Shown here one piece after another: positions 32,211 through 47,200 of a stretch of DNA of 64,000 bases; the stretch's first letter is position 1; every line of letters starts with the position of its first letter. Made by a program: the position numbers and the translations under genes. The notes under the pieces were generated by a model that was given only the letters and a program-made list of their open reading frames with translations, had not been told where the DNA came from and did not search any database. The stretch spans positions 29,474,001-29,538,000 of the forward strand of contig NC_053400.1 of assembly GCF_016859285.1 (NCBI RefSeq), read 5' to 3'. Source of the stretch: Xiphias gladius. Lineage: Eukaryota > Chordata > Actinopteri > Istiophoriformes > Xiphiidae.

Positions 32211-35200
32211 ATGGCGGACCTCAGGAAGATCTGTCCTGAGGCTTTGCCCTGTCGTGTCAGCTGTTCACGAAAAACATCATTCCAGGGGAAGCTTTTCATC
32301 CTTCTTTGCATACTGATAGTGGACACCGGAGGAGCTACGACTCACTGGGTTGTCACGGAGGATGGAAAAATTCAACAACAGGTATGTCAGTTAGCTAGCT
32401 AATTGCCCTGCTAACGCCTGCGTTAGGTGGCTAGCTTGTAACAGCTAACTATTTTTGTTAGCATTGACGGTACCGTTTTGTTTTGTGGGTTTTTATTTTA
32501 GCAGTTTAATCCGAACTCAGCAAGACTCATTGGTCGGGTTAGGCAACGTTACATACTACGAGAAAGTAGCATTAAAAGTCGTTTTGCTTGGCTGAGTCAG
32601 TTAGCTCAAACCAGCTACCTTTAAACTGACGTTATCGTTAGGTGTTTGAGGTCAACATGACCATAATATTCTAGGCCCATGTCAACGTCTGCGATGGAAA
32701 TCGCTTATAAAGATGCCAGATTTTACGTTAATGTTGGTTGGTGCCAACTGCCAGAAAGGTCCCACCTAAATTTAGAGAGAAATAAGCTCAGAGTTTATAA
32801 GTGTTTTACATCTGCACTTAAGTTGGATGGACCATTTCTTACATGTCTAAACAGTACTTGAATCTTCTCATATCATTCGATTAATCCGCTGGTAGAATAT
32901 TTTTCGCAGTCACTGAGACTGACATGAATAAGCGTACTGTATGTCAGACCTTACGGCACTTTTGTTTTTTTGTTGTTGTTTTTTTTTAAGGTTGACTCAC
33001 CTTTGAATCTGAAGCATCCACATGATGTTGTGATCTTCATGCGGCAAGAGACTCGTGTTAACTACCTCAAGAAGCTGGAGGTGTGTGGGTTTCATTTTAT
33101 CTCTCATGTGCAAGGATGTTGTCAAAGTTATTTTTCGCTGTTACGTTTCATTCTGGTCATAGAACTTGTGTGGTACCTATTCTGTCAACTGTCATCTTCT
33201 CTGCATTCATGTCGTTACTGATTGATTGTCCTTGTTGTTGTTGTTGTTGTTGAACAGAAGCAGCTAGTGGCACAGAAAATTCACATCGAGGAGAATGAGG
33301 ACAGAGACACAGGGCTGGAGCAAAGACACTACAAAGAGGATGCAGACTGCATCATGGCTAAGGTCCCCCTGGGGGACCTGGACCTGTACGATGGCACTTA
33401 TATCTCATTGGAAGGCAAAGACATCAGGTAAGTTCTCCTTAATAAAACGTATCATTGCCAACATTCATATTGTTATCTCTACAGTGTTTTTTTTAAAAAG
33501 TGGATAGGGAACCATTTAAATAATGCATAGCCCAATCATGGAGGTATTGTGTGTCTAGTGTGTGTTTATGATTATGATGAACTTGTCATCCTAAAGTTTT
33601 TTGTTTATTTTTCTTCCTGCCTCTCCATCCTGTAGTCCAGAAGACTATGTGGATTCCCAGTCAGCTCTGCCCCCAGATCTGGAAAAGCCTGACTGTGCAA
33701 AAGTGTTCGAACTACCTTATAGTATCCATGCTTTCCAGCATCTCAGGGTAAGTGGAGGTCAAACTTGTCAACACTTTTTCTTCAAAATTGAGCAAGATGG
33801 AAATGAATCATCTATTTAAGTTGCTTTTTTATTTATTTATTTATTTATTTTTTTTGTGTAATAATCTGTATGCTAACAGCAGTCTTGTCTCGATCAGTTC
33901 TGGCACAGGGTTACTAAAGCCTTAGCTAGTCACTGGAGCAAGTTAAGCATGGACCAGAGTTCAAGGACACAAAAGATGATGTATAAGATGGCCATTTTCT
34001 GGCATAGACTTAGCAACTAAACGCATACCAAAGGTTATTAAGTATCTCAGTCAGGGAAGCCCAGCCAACCTTATCGAACAAAATGCAGCAGTTAGTGTTG
34101 TAATAGTAAATAAAGTCTAAAAGGCTGATAGTGGTGGCAGCTGCATATCGGTAAATTACATCCCTCCTTGTGCCAGATGTCAAGAAATTTATATTCTGCG
34201 ACCCCTTTAGAATAAAAAATGCGTTTGTGAAGATATGCACCTCACCGTAATCTACAACATGATTTTATCTTAAGGTTGCATTCAAATCCAACAACAGTTT
34301 TATAAGTGAGGACCTTGGGTAAAGAGTAAAGGGCAGTGTTGTTTTTGTGGGCAAGTACCAATTAATAAAGTTGATATTTGGCTACAGTCAGAGTGGAAAA
34401 CCCCGATAACTCCAACACATCCATTTATCGTTTTCACTGACGTCATCTGGTTATTCGACTGCGTGGTCACCAGCACATCGTATCATATTTATGTGTGTAT
34501 AGTTGCAGAGACATGTCAAGTTTGTGCTTACGAAATTAGTATGCTGTTTATGTAGTTGGGAAAAACTTCAGAATCTTAGTTAGCCTTGCTGCCAGGTGAG
34601 GTCATTTGTGCACTGCATATTATGTGCACTGCATATTATGTGCACTACAGAGATGTAGCGTTTGTGTTTGATTGATCACACGCAAAAATTCCAAGCAATT
34701 GATTCTTCCCATCTTTCCGTTCCAGGGTGTGCAGGAGAGGGCAAACTTGACCTCCCCACTTCTTTCTAAGGAGGATCCCATTTTTAGTTCACTGTCTCAT
34801 AAGCTGGGTCGTAGTGTTGATGAGGTGGGCCACCGCATCCATCAAGGTTTACTGAGGGTAAGGTCGTCCTGTACCACTTTGCCTCACTAACCTACTTCCC
34901 TTTTGTTGCTATTGCACAAAAGAATAGAGGCCTAACAGTTAGCAGTTCGTCCTTAGAAGAAGTTTATAAAAAAAAGTATATTTGTGCATGTCTTTATGAT
35001 TGTGTTTTCCAGAATTCGTCGTCCTGGGTACTGTACAATATGGCGTCATTTTATTGGCGTATGAAGAATGAGCCTCAGAGGGCGGTGGACTGTGTGGTGC
35101 GTGCTCTGCATTTCTCCCCAAGGTACTGTCAGGCTGGTCCGAAACCAACTGCACTAGTATACTGTACTGCATTATATGAGACTGCTCACAGGTGTCCACA

Positions 35201-38200
35201 TTCTCATGCTGTGTGTGTGTGTTGTACTTGTAGGCAGCACAAGGATGTGGCCCTGGTCAACATGGCCAACATCCTGCACCGTGCACATTTCTCAGCAGAT
35301 GCTGCCATTCTCGCCCACGCTGCTTTGGACCTTACCTCGGATCTCTTCACCAGCCACTACACCTTAGGAAACATTTATGCTGTAAGTCGAAGAGAAACCA
35401 TTCCACTGCAGTAGAGGGTTGTGTATTTAAACCACAGACTTACCAACTGGTTAATCTAATAGTTAACACCATAGTATCACAACTTTTGTCTCCTGGATTT
35501 GTCAGGGCACTCCAAAAATCCACGTTCATAAGCTTGAAACTCTTTATCAGTAAGGTTTGAATGTGTTACAGTAAAAGCTTACTAAACAGAATAGTTTAGA
35601 CTCTTGTGGTCTACCATGAAAACCATTTGAAAGTAAAATTATCCAGTGAACTGAATAATTTTTGTATGTAATGGTAGCGCAAATGTAGAAATGGTTTCTG
35701 TTTCCCTTTTTTTTTTCTTTCTGCTGCCCACCTGTCCTTACCGTTTTTAGGTGTTGCTAAGAAATAAATAGCTAATAGAGACTTAACCAATTAAATAACA
35801 GTAAGCTGAGTTTTCATCCCTTTTCTTTTTTTTTTTTTTCCTACTATTGAGAGAGTAGCTCACAGGAGAGTGTTGTGTACCTAATGTGGTGGCAGATTTA
35901 TTGATAACGATTTTTGCTATCTCACTATCTGTAGCTGAGGTTCGGGGTTCCTGAAAAACAAACGAGATAGAATTTAGCTGTCAGTAATTTCTTTTCCCAC
36001 TGGGAAGTATATAGTATATACTATTTACTGAATATAAACGTACAGTGTATTGCCAGCCAAGACCCCAAAATAACATTGTTATATTTGAAAAGGACTTAAT
36101 TAAATCACCAGCATTTTACCAAACTTGTATCTATATAGTTTAATGGTTATTTTTGAGGTCCCCAGAGCTTTATACCAGTGTGTAGTACTCTGACATTTTT
36201 GGTCTGTTGTTTTATTTTTGTCCTAGTATGATTCCTACATGAAACAAATCAGTGTTTGACCTCTGCCATTTCTGTGGTCTTTACATCTCCTTTTCTATCG
36301 CTGTCTGACCAGATGCTTGGGGAATACAATCACTCGGTGCTGTGTTACGAGCAGGCACTGCAGGCCCAGCCAGGGTTTGAGCAGGCTCTGAGGAGGAAGC
36401 ATGCTGTGCTCTGTCAGCAGAAGCTGGAGCAGCGTCTGGAAGCCCAGCACAGGTAGGCAAACACACACACACACACACACACACAGACACAATGACACAC
36501 AGATAACTGAGACACACAGACACACATATAACTGAGAGACACACAGATAACTGAGACTCACAGACACACAGATAACTGAGAGACACACACACACACACAC
36601 ACAGATAACTGAGAGACACACACACACACACACACACACAGATAACTGAGAGACACACACACAGACACACAGATAACTGAGAGACACAAACGATAAAATA
36701 TCATTATACCAGTATACCGTTTGATCCTTGGTTAAGGCATTTGAGTAGGCATTCTAATAATTGTTTCTCTTCTTTTCTCTTTCTTTTCAATGTTCACGGT
36801 TTAAAAATATTATATTTATGGTCATGACCTATTCTTTACAAATGGGCTTGTAAGCACGAAAACAGGTTGTAGTACCTGAGGCTGTCTACCATAATTCTGT
36901 TTGAACAATGATTGGTTGGTCAAGGATTTCAACCTACAGTGGCTTGCAAGGAAAATGTAATGTATCATTCAGTATGTGTTGGGGATTTTTAATGATTACA
37001 GCAAAATCAAAATAAAGTCACCCTGTAAAGTAAAAGAATAGTACCCAGAGCTGGCAGAGAGTCAGTGTTATGTTCATGAATGTAGTGGATCTTTTTGCAG
37101 ATAACCTGCTATGTATTTCTCCCAACTGTCCTGTTTTCCCCGTCCTCATTTTTCTATATTTGTAGATCCCTGCAGCGGACGCTGAATGAGCTGAAGGAGT
37201 ACCAGAAGCAGCATGACCACTACCTTCGCCAGCAGGAGGCACTGGACAAACACAAGCTGCTGCAGGAAGAGCAGATCCTGCGCAACATTATCCATGAGAC
37301 CCAGATGGCCAAGGAAGCCCAACTTGGTAGGATGCCATGCACAGCAACTAGACCACGGCATGAATGAGAACACTTAGAACAATCCTGAGGTGTGCAAGTA
37401 GTGTTATCTCGCAATTCAGTTGACCTGAGTATTGTGTGTCATGTGTGCTCCAGGGAACCATCAGATGTGTCGGCTGGGTCAGCAGCAGCGCAGCCTCTAC
37501 TGCCCCTTTGACCTGCCTGTGCGCTATCACCGGGGCGATATTTTTGAACATGTCCACTATGTCCAAGTGAGTTTTCAAGATATTACAATGTAGGATGTTT
37601 ATAAGAAGGAGGTGATTATTAGCCCTGGGTTTCCCCTGCAGGGAGAATTTAAACCACAATGCACTGTTCTTTCAACACAAAAAGAACATGTTGTGTGGTA
37701 CAGCTTTCAGTGGATATTTATCAATGGAAGCGAGTAAAAAGAAAATAATTTATTTTTCACACATTACTGGGCAAAAGCTTTTGCTAGTTTCTGTCTCTCA
37801 GTTCTTCCTGTCTTTCTCTTTTTTCATAGTTTGCAGAGGAGGTGTCAGTGGCATCCAGTGTGGCGCTTGTGTCAGAGCGTAACTCAAACCAGACAGCGGC
37901 CAGCCCCCAGCTCCATCCCTCTGTGTCTGGAGACCAAGACCCTGCTGCTGCCCTCTGGGGCAGCCATCAGGATTACACACAGGCAAGAGAACTGCATGCA
38001 AATTCATTCTTTGCAGGTCAACTCCGTGACTTCAAAGTACACCATCAAGTTGACACCAAAAAAAAAAAGAGACATCTCTGTAATGCTAATGAACATTCAA
38101 CAACATTCAGAGACCACATTGGACCTATCAAACAACGTAATACAACTGTAGGGATGCTGGATCCCATTTGATTTTGCATATGAATGTAAGGAGAGTCCAA

Positions 38201-41200
38201 AAAAAATTTTTTTTTAAGAAAAATTTGCTTCTAAAACATTAGATTAGTTGAAATTTTGATTAAACAATCACAAACTCCTGGAGAGACATTTCGTGTGTAT
38301 TACCTCTATACCTCGGTATTGTTTAGGAGATCAAGAGTTGCTGACAGTACGTTTTTTGCTTTAGGACATTCAGAGGATGTTGTGGCCTCAGAGGACTGAC
38401 TGTGCCCAAGAGTACCCAAGTGTTCCCCCTGCTCACCTGCTCCCAACCTACTACCTTCCACCTGAAACACAGGCCCTCAGGTCAGTACACATTACTGAAT
38501 GGGGGTATTTCGTGGATTCCTAGTAGCAGGAAAGCTACATTCCACTTAAGTTTGAATCCTCGCAGTGATCTTCAAAACTACACCGCACGTCAAAGCAAAG
38601 GATAACAATTTAAAGCTATGTGAGAAAAGATTTACCACATAAAAATTGCTTGTGAGTGAAATAATTCTAATTGTGTATAATCAGCCCAGTGGCAACTCTA
38701 CTGTATGGGAAGAGCAGTCCTCCTCAGACAGCAGCTCTGCCAGACTGTGGTCCCATCCCCCAACCATATCCAGCCCTCCTGCCAGCCTCACTAGACTGGC
38801 CGCTGGAAGAAAAGGAGCTGCCAGATCCCTTTGCCTCCCAGGTATCTGTCTGCCTGTTTGTTTACTGTATGTCTGTTTGTGTGTGTCAGTTTTAATAGGA
38901 AAATGATTGAGATAGATAGATACTATGTTGCAGTATGTTTACAGAATTATTTTGCCTTTACTTTGTTTGTCGGAGTGTGTGAGTGTTTTGTATGATATGT
39001 GGAACTGTGCAGAAGAATATCCACTCGTGAATATTACTTTGTGTGATTACAGATACTGCAGTTGCGCAGTGGAGGATGGACACTGGAGCAGATTGGCTCC
39101 AGAGTAGCTCAAGCTATGAAACAAGTAAGAGAGCTCCTGACTCCTCTGTTCTCGTAGCACAATAATGTATCTCACTACCTAGTATAAAAAGCTTGAAGGG
39201 CTGAATTTGTAGAGAGTGGCACATAAAAGGTTTTCTGTCTTTAATAATTGAATGGGAATTTACGCTTTATTGAGGCCATGCTCACACTCTAACTTAAGTT
39301 GTTGAGTTGATAATAACTGTCCATCACATCTCAGATTTGGGAATTTGATCATGAACCACTCCAGCCACTCTAAAGTGCTCAAAATTCAACCCATCTGAAG
39401 TCTCTCTCAGAGCTAACAGAAGTTTGTTTGTATATATAGGCCACTATACCCAGCTGGCAGGTCCACAACGAGGCAGCTCTATTTTGGCGGGCCAAAGGCA
39501 ATGGCAGCCGTGCCCTACAGTGCCTGCGCCAAGTGTTGAGCTCGGCTCCGCCCTCCCACCGCCACTTGCCCCTCACCAACGCCGCTAACCTGCTGCTACA
39601 CCATGGTCTGACCACCCACGCACACACACTGCTGGAGCAAGCATTGACACTTAATGCATCAGAGGTAAAGGCACTTTGGTAAATAACCGTTTACCATTTT
39701 TTTTACCATCTTGGAGTTGCACACATACGCTGTATTACGTGTACTCTACACCTTTGGCCCAATATAGGTACATGTTTGTTGACACAAATAAGCAGCTCCT
39801 TCAGACAGCCAGTCATATGTTTGTTGCTTTTTGGAGTATACAACACTCAATACATCAATACACCAGTGAATCAGTATCGGTAAAACCCCAAGATCATAGT
39901 AGTTATCACACTCTTCATCTTCTCTTGCTTAATATGTTTGTATAAACAGATTCTTATTCCTCAGGTTAGCAAAAAACACTTTTCCAATTCTACCATTATA
40001 CCACACACTATTATGTCACATTAACTGTGGATCTCTGTGGTAAGAGGTAAAGATGTTTGAATGTTAATAAAAATAGAATTGTCGGATCATTGCTTTTTTT
40101 TAAACATTTATTTATTTATTTTTATTTCACTCTACAAGCTTATGCATGTAGTAGTTATGCAAGCCTATATATGACATGTGTCTGGGACAAAATGTACTTT
40201 GTCCAAACTCCTCACCAACCATACAAAAGATACCCTTTCCTTAATACCAGTTGAACAATACGTCTCATCACGCAAACGATGCTGACTAAGTGCATCTTGT
40301 AATAGCCATACACTGATCTCTTTGTCAAATGGAGTCGTCCAGCGGTATGCTGTGCCATGTCAAAAAGCACTCATCACGTCATGTTGATTCCAAGAACACC
40401 AATTTAGTGCTCTCCAGTACACTGCAGATTGTTCACATTTTAAACCCAAAAGAGTAACACGGGAAGATTTAAAGCATGAGTGTGTGGCTGGAAAATGTGC
40501 TCAATCTGCAAGATGGTATCTGGTCAGTATGGAATAAAATCGATTGGGGACATTTCCAAAGTGTCAGTAAATCAAGCCTTGAAAAAAAAACAGGGACTTA
40601 AAAGTAAAAGGGGTGTACCCAATAATATGGCCATAAGTGTATACAATTCATGTTGATTATATACCAATCCAGGAAACACAGGTAGAGAACTATGTAAGAA
40701 CTGGAGATGGTAAGCTCTGGTATGGAATTGCAATGAGTCATTAATATATGACTCAACCAATCGCCATAAACTGCAAAAGTGTTGTTGCAGTTTCAGAAAA
40801 AAATGCATATACCTTGTTTTGTCCCTATATCACTGTAGGATGTATAGCGATGTCTGCTAAAGCTGAGTGTCAGTTTTCACTCTTTACCCATCAGCTTTTT
40901 TTTTTTTTTTCTCCCTCAGCCCCACACTCTGCTCAGCCTGGTGAGTTTGCAGTTGGCCCAGGGCAATGTGACAGGTGCTCTGGCCTTGTTCCGCCACATT
41001 CTGGTGATGGCCCTTTCCTCCTCCTCTTCCTTCTCATCCTTTGCTGCCTGTGAACAGTGTCGCACTAGCCTGCCTCTGCTGCGTTGTCTGCAGTTCTACC
41101 CGTTCCTTTACAATCTTTCACATCGACAGCCCTGCTCAGGTGAGTAACACAAACACATACAGGTGTATTTTACAGTATCTCTGAAGTATAAAGGACTTGA

Positions 41201-44200
41201 TCCCTAGGATTTACTACTTTTAAAGGCATATTCCCTGATTTTTGTTCAACTGAACTCTGAACAGCAGTACAGATTCAGAACATCAGCAATGATCTGAAGG
41301 CACTGGGGAGTTACAGCAAGATCAAGCAAAATTTTTTTAAAGAGGGCTTTGCACGATAAAAACAATATGTATTGTGGGTTTTTTAAAGTCTAACAATTGC
41401 TAAATTGTACGGTGTTAAAGATGTGGGGGAGCCTGAAGGATTTGTAGGTTTCTTAAACCTAAGCACTATCGTTGCTTAATCTTTCTATATGTAACAAAAA
41501 TGCAGAGATAAGAGTGGTGATGAGCATCATTCCCTGAAGTTTCATCGAAACCTGAGCTGTGTGGACAGATGGACAGATCTAGGAAATGAATCCCTTTCCG
41601 ATATTTGCCCTATATTACGAACAGTTTACATATAAAGCGCACTATATTTGGAGTATTGACATTTGGCTTTGATTTCAGCGGTGGTCATAACACATTAATA
41701 TGCAATATAGCCACTTAAGCAGAACCTGACAATTTGTTTCTAAATTTTTTTATTTGTTTTCATTATTTCTAAAAACATTACTTAATTTTTTTTATTTTTT
41801 ATTAACATTCAGTAAAAGAATGAATGCACTACCCTGCAACCTCATGGTGTTTATTAGAAGCTGGTCAGTCTATCCCTCTGATTTTAAAAAAAGTAGTTTT
41901 GCAAAGTAATTTCATCACAGCTTACAATTAGAATGGCACTCAGAGGAGCGCATACTTTGCCAAGGAGAAAAATGCCCTATCTAGTCAGTTACGGAAAGTG
42001 ATTAAAAAAAAATCCCTGGATCCACCCTTTTAATCGGATCCGGGCCAAAATTTAATGGGTTCTTTTCTGGCCCATGCCCCATCCCCTTCACCAAGTTTGG
42101 TGCAAATCCGTTCTTCACTTTTTGCGAAATCCGGCTGACAAATAAGCAAAACAACAAACGCACAAACCAACAAACAGACCCGGGTGAAAACCCAACCTCC
42201 TTGGTGGAGGTAAATATTGTTTTCTGTAATTCCCAACTCTACCAGTGGGCTATACTGAAACTGAAAATTAGCCATGGACTCAAAATGCACTCACATGCTG
42301 TGGGCCTTACACTCAAAACCCCCATGTTGTCCATTGAAGCTGCAAGAGTGGCTGTGAGAAACAAGTAGTATGTTGTGATTCTGATTTGAGCAGCGACTGC
42401 AACTGCTTCTTTATTCATATCAGTGGGAGTGAAAAGAAAAGTGCTTTGAAGTGGAGAAATTTTGCCACTCAATAATTTAAGCTGCAGAAAATAGCTGATG
42501 CCAAATTTAGAAAGGTCTATATTTTATTCTCCAAAGCTAAATATTGCTGAGGTCACACAAGCACTTTTAAAACATTCACCCACCTTAAGTTGGGGCAAAA
42601 GTTTAAATAAACGCACAAAAAAGAATTAAAAACCTTTCTCATATTAAATTTTCTCATACATTTTATGGTGGCTGCAGTTTCTCCCACATGTTTTGATCCT
42701 TTTAGCAGTATTGCTACAGTCAAACAAATTTTTTTCAAGGTTGTGGAAAAACAAGCTATGATACATAGATTCATAATCTTGGTCAGTTGCAGATTAACTA
42801 AGAAAATGAGTGCCGTCATAACAAATTTTGACTATGTGAAGCACTTCACCTTGGCCCAGCTGTCTGTCAAGCTTCAGTTCAGTACAGTTTTTGAGATAGT
42901 ACGGATTTTATACATTCCTCATTAAAAAATTAATAACTCATTAATTATAAGAGATAAACAAGCTGTTCACAAGCTAATATGGCATAGTCATGCTTGGATA
43001 TTTAAAGTGGAACCATGTTTCTAGTCATCTCTATCTGGGGGTAGCAATGGTTCGTATTCAGCGATTTTTAGATCCCTGCAAAAAAAAAAAAAAAAAACCA
43101 CATGGGCAATGTTTGGGGCCGTACACGCATGGTATGTACCAAGTTTAGGGAAGGGTGGATGAAGGATGTAAGATAGTGAGTCAAAAATATGTCTAGCAAA
43201 AAATTTTAAATGGTGGAACATTTTTTTTTATGATGCAAATGGGCGTGGCCTATATCCGATGGCATCACCCACTGACCCCATAGACACCAGACATTTTCTT
43301 CTACACCTCATAGTTGCTGAGATACTAGCCAAAACATTTTTCAATATTGGTTAGCCCATTTCTCACCACATATTGGCAGTATTGCCACAATTTTTGGGTA
43401 TGTGAAGCACTGAAATATCTGTAAGTATGTCAACAAGTTTCAGGCTTGTAGCCTTTTATAGTTTTTGTGACATTCAGCATCTTTTATCATGTTTTGCTTA
43501 TTCCCCACAGAAAACCATTAGAAAAAATGTACTAAAAAAAATTGATACAAAGTCAACTGTGACAGATGTCATCACCAACTGTAATAGCGTCAATCTCTTC
43601 AACACGGTTAACATTTAATCTTTGGAACTCTGTGTCTAGCTGCAGGCGCTAAGAACTAGTAGCACGCCAAAAAGAAAGGACTGATTTGTTTGGTAAAGTA
43701 AATATCCAAACTGCCTTAGTAACTTGTCTGTAATAACTTGATCACAAAATTCCACACACAAGAGAGGGATAATTTTTCAAGTCTCTGAATATTTATTTTA
43801 TTCCAAATTTACTATTTCACTAATGTACATTACTATGATATCTATGAATATACAGAACAGTGTTTGGGAAGACGTTTAACATTTGTGTTTCTTTCATGCT
43901 ATACGTCTTTTGTACCAGTCTTTGTTAATTAATTTGCCAATTGATTACGAATACAGTTGTTGTCAGTGCCACCTAGTAAATGTCTGCTCCAGGTCTACTA
44001 TCGTGGTTAGATTTGGAGTAATAATTTTCCCTTGACTTGTGTTCATCCAGAGGGTGCTGCCTGCATGGCTGAGGAGGACCTTGGTATACAGCTGGAGGAA
44101 TGGGAGGGCAGTGAAGAGAAGCAGGAAGCACCAACCATTTCTGCAATGGAGGACTCCTTGCTCTTCGAGAGTAAGAATATGATGATGATATGAAACGGAC

Positions 44201-47200
44201 TTTCAGTTCAGTGCAGTTCCACGTGGCTCAAATTTGCACTACAAAATGTCACTGAGAATTAGACCACATCAGTGTCATATGTAACTTGACCTAATTGTCT
44301 GCCCTGAAAAAATATTTATGAGACTCCAAAAAGGGTTTCTCTCTCGCTCAGTTTGGTAAGTCCTCCTGTAGCTCAACACTACTGTAATTAAATTCTTTCA
44401 TTTGTTTTCAGAGCTAATCTTGGACAGTAATGGGTCAGGTGAGGCAGCTGGACAGCACCAGGCTTCCCCCTCTGCCTCAGGGACAGCTAAAATGGCCACC
44501 CCATTTGGAGGTGGAGGAGTGGAAGGGGAGGAGGAGTGGCAGCTGAAGGAGGACCTGATGGGGGCTTTTGAGGGAGCACTGGATGTTGGAGGCAAACGAG
44601 GGGACCTGCGAGGTATCCGGGTGCTAAAGAATGACCGTGTCATGGGTGCCCGTGCAGGTGGTGGGCCCTGCTTTGGAAACTGTGAGGACGATGAGGGAGC
44701 AGAGTGGGTAAGTGTGAAAACTCACCCTTTTGACAACAAAGTTGAGTTTGATTAGCAGTCACCAGTCTCCTGTAGTTATGAGTGGAACTGATGTGACTGA
44801 AGTGTGTAGAGTTGATCTGAAGGTTCGAGTGCCTTTTTGTTGTTGTTCATCAGATCACCTTCCAGGTAAAACGGGTCAGGAAGGCTAAGGTGGATGGGAC
44901 AGAAAGTGTTGCTAACTCTGATGACAGCCAGAACGGGGAGTCACTGCCTGGGGGACACTCTGTCTTGGAGATCAGCGGGCCAACTATCCCATCGCCTGGC
45001 CCTTCAGGTACCGCAAACACCTACATTTCAGGGTTGGGTGGTGGTGGGTGGTGCAGCATGTGACCGATGTGCATGCAGAGACTCATGCAGTTTAGAGGGA
45101 GAGTGTAACCCAGGTTTTTTTCTGGAGCTAAAATTTACAGATGTTTCCTAAACGCGTCACAAGCAGGCTATCGGTAGACTCTAGCCAGGCGGCTGCACAC
45201 AGAGAGGCCTGTAGTCCCCACTATGTCACTGCAGCGCACGCAACTCACAGGTGTGTTGCCAAAAATTAATTACTTTGAAAAGGGTAAAATACAGCGTTCG
45301 GTTGAAACTGAACGATTTTATCTACCTGGGCGGGTATAATCTACCTGGACACGCTGCCCAATTAGAGCCTTTGTATGAGAAACGCTGCTATCTCTAAGAA
45401 TGCTCCTTCGGTTGTTTTCAACAACAATGAAAGAATGATTAAAATTAAGTACAACTACAGTTATATTTGACAGTGTGGACGGGCGCGGCGTCTCCCTCCG
45501 TGTTTCGGGAGAACTTGTGAGCGAGTGGTTGGGCATTCGCACAGATGCAGAGGGAAAGTGGGGGCGGGGTTGTGCGGAGACTGGCACGGCTCTATGGAAG
45601 AAACGGGCTATGTAACGCAACATCCAACTATATCAATTCAAACAGTATTGTCTCATCCTATATCTCATTTGAAAATATATACCGATTATACCTTTTAAAA
45701 AGTTGATAAACCATCCAGCGCTATTATATTTTACACAGAATAAGCACCAAGGTACTGGACTTAAACCAACTGAGAGAGATGTCTTTGTGGTTTTTGTGTT
45801 TCCGGGCAGGTCGCTGGAGGGACTACACAAGTCTTGGCTGGCCAGGGCCAGAGGAATGCCAGCGAACACGAAGGGTTGACCTCACCACTGTAGCTAGCAC
45901 CTGGTTGGCTGTCTCTGCCAAGAACATTGAGTAAGACTCCCACTGTCCTGATCATGGTCTCGGTTTCATCTCATGTTATCTTACAACAAGTCAGTTCCAG
46001 AAGAGGATTTATGTACCTCATTATTATATAACTGCGAATTTAGTAGGTGCTGAAATATTGACCATGTACACACAAATTTGTTTGAAAAGTAATATCCACA
46101 AAGCTTTTAAGATACCTTAGATATGTGTGGAGTGGTTTTTAAGAAATACCTGTTGAGTGTTTTGAATTCGAAAACAGGAGTAGGAAATAAAAGGTAATAT
46201 ACAGGCGTCAATTTGCGGGTTCTAACCTCAATCGCCAAAAAAATTAAAGCCGCAAGCAGCAACGAGCGGGTTTCAGGCCTGACAAAGACGAGCAAAATCA
46301 CTTCAGCTAGTTTAATTCTGTTTAAAAGTGTCCATGTAGTAAATATATTGAGGAACTCAGTGATAGAAAAAAATATACTTTAGTGCTGTTTAGTAATATT
46401 TTCCTCCAAAAAGAATTAGGAAAAGAAAATACTTTGACTGGAGTTAATGACGGGCAATGAAGAGAGAAAAAGGGTATTGTAACGGAAGGTACTATTATGA
46501 TGCCTAGCTGTTTTTTGTTCTGTTTCAGCTACAATTGATCCAGGTTGCATGGTATGCGTATATGTTTTTTGATTGATTGACAGCCATGTTTTTTTGACCG
46601 AACGTGTCCATTCATAATAGAATTGTGTATCTCAGTCCCAAAAGACTATCTACTGAATTTGTTGTTGATACAGTCAAAATCCAAAAAGTAGCTGTCACTT
46701 TACAGTCTTTTCAAATTGTGCAATTTAGCAAAAATTAAAAATCCAGCATGTTGGACTTTAATGGTTCAAGGGGCTTTTTTTGTAGAGCACAGCGAGCTGG
46801 ACTGGTATGTCAAATTTCAAGTTGGTCGGACTTACAGTGTGTTTTTGTGTTTTTAGGCCTTAATTACAGCGCCGCCATCTGGCAGATTGGGGTCTTGTTT
46901 CTTGGGAAGCGCTTGCCCCTCATTTCCAGTTGTTTTATTCATGTTTCTAGCTCGCTCCAACTCAGCAGTCTGAGCCACAGGAGCAGACAACAAATAATCA
47001 TAAACCAGCACAAATGCAATTTAAAAAACTAATAATAATAAAAATTATTACAACAAAAAACCCCATTGTTGACTCATTGACATTCTTGCATCATAGCACA
47101 TCAGAAACTAAAATTCAGTAAATACAGTTTTTAGTCTTTTATGTTTTAATTTTACGTTTTCCCTTCACTGTCTGTCTTTAGCATCACAGAACACATAGAC

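Larger units (their letters stand above)
41140..44050 (+). other. ttc17: ttc17 intron 16 (2.9 kb), repeat-rich
   Basis: Largest ttc17 intron. It holds dispersed-repeat material at about 41985-42215 and 42800-43420. The rest is AT-rich with nothing recognised. Confidence 0.6.

Noticed and set aside
36281..36687. Minus-strand Cys/Val/Ser-rich open frames in ttc17 intron 8
   Set aside because: Low-complexity reading of the CA/ATAACTGAGA minisatellite plus the antisense of exon 8.
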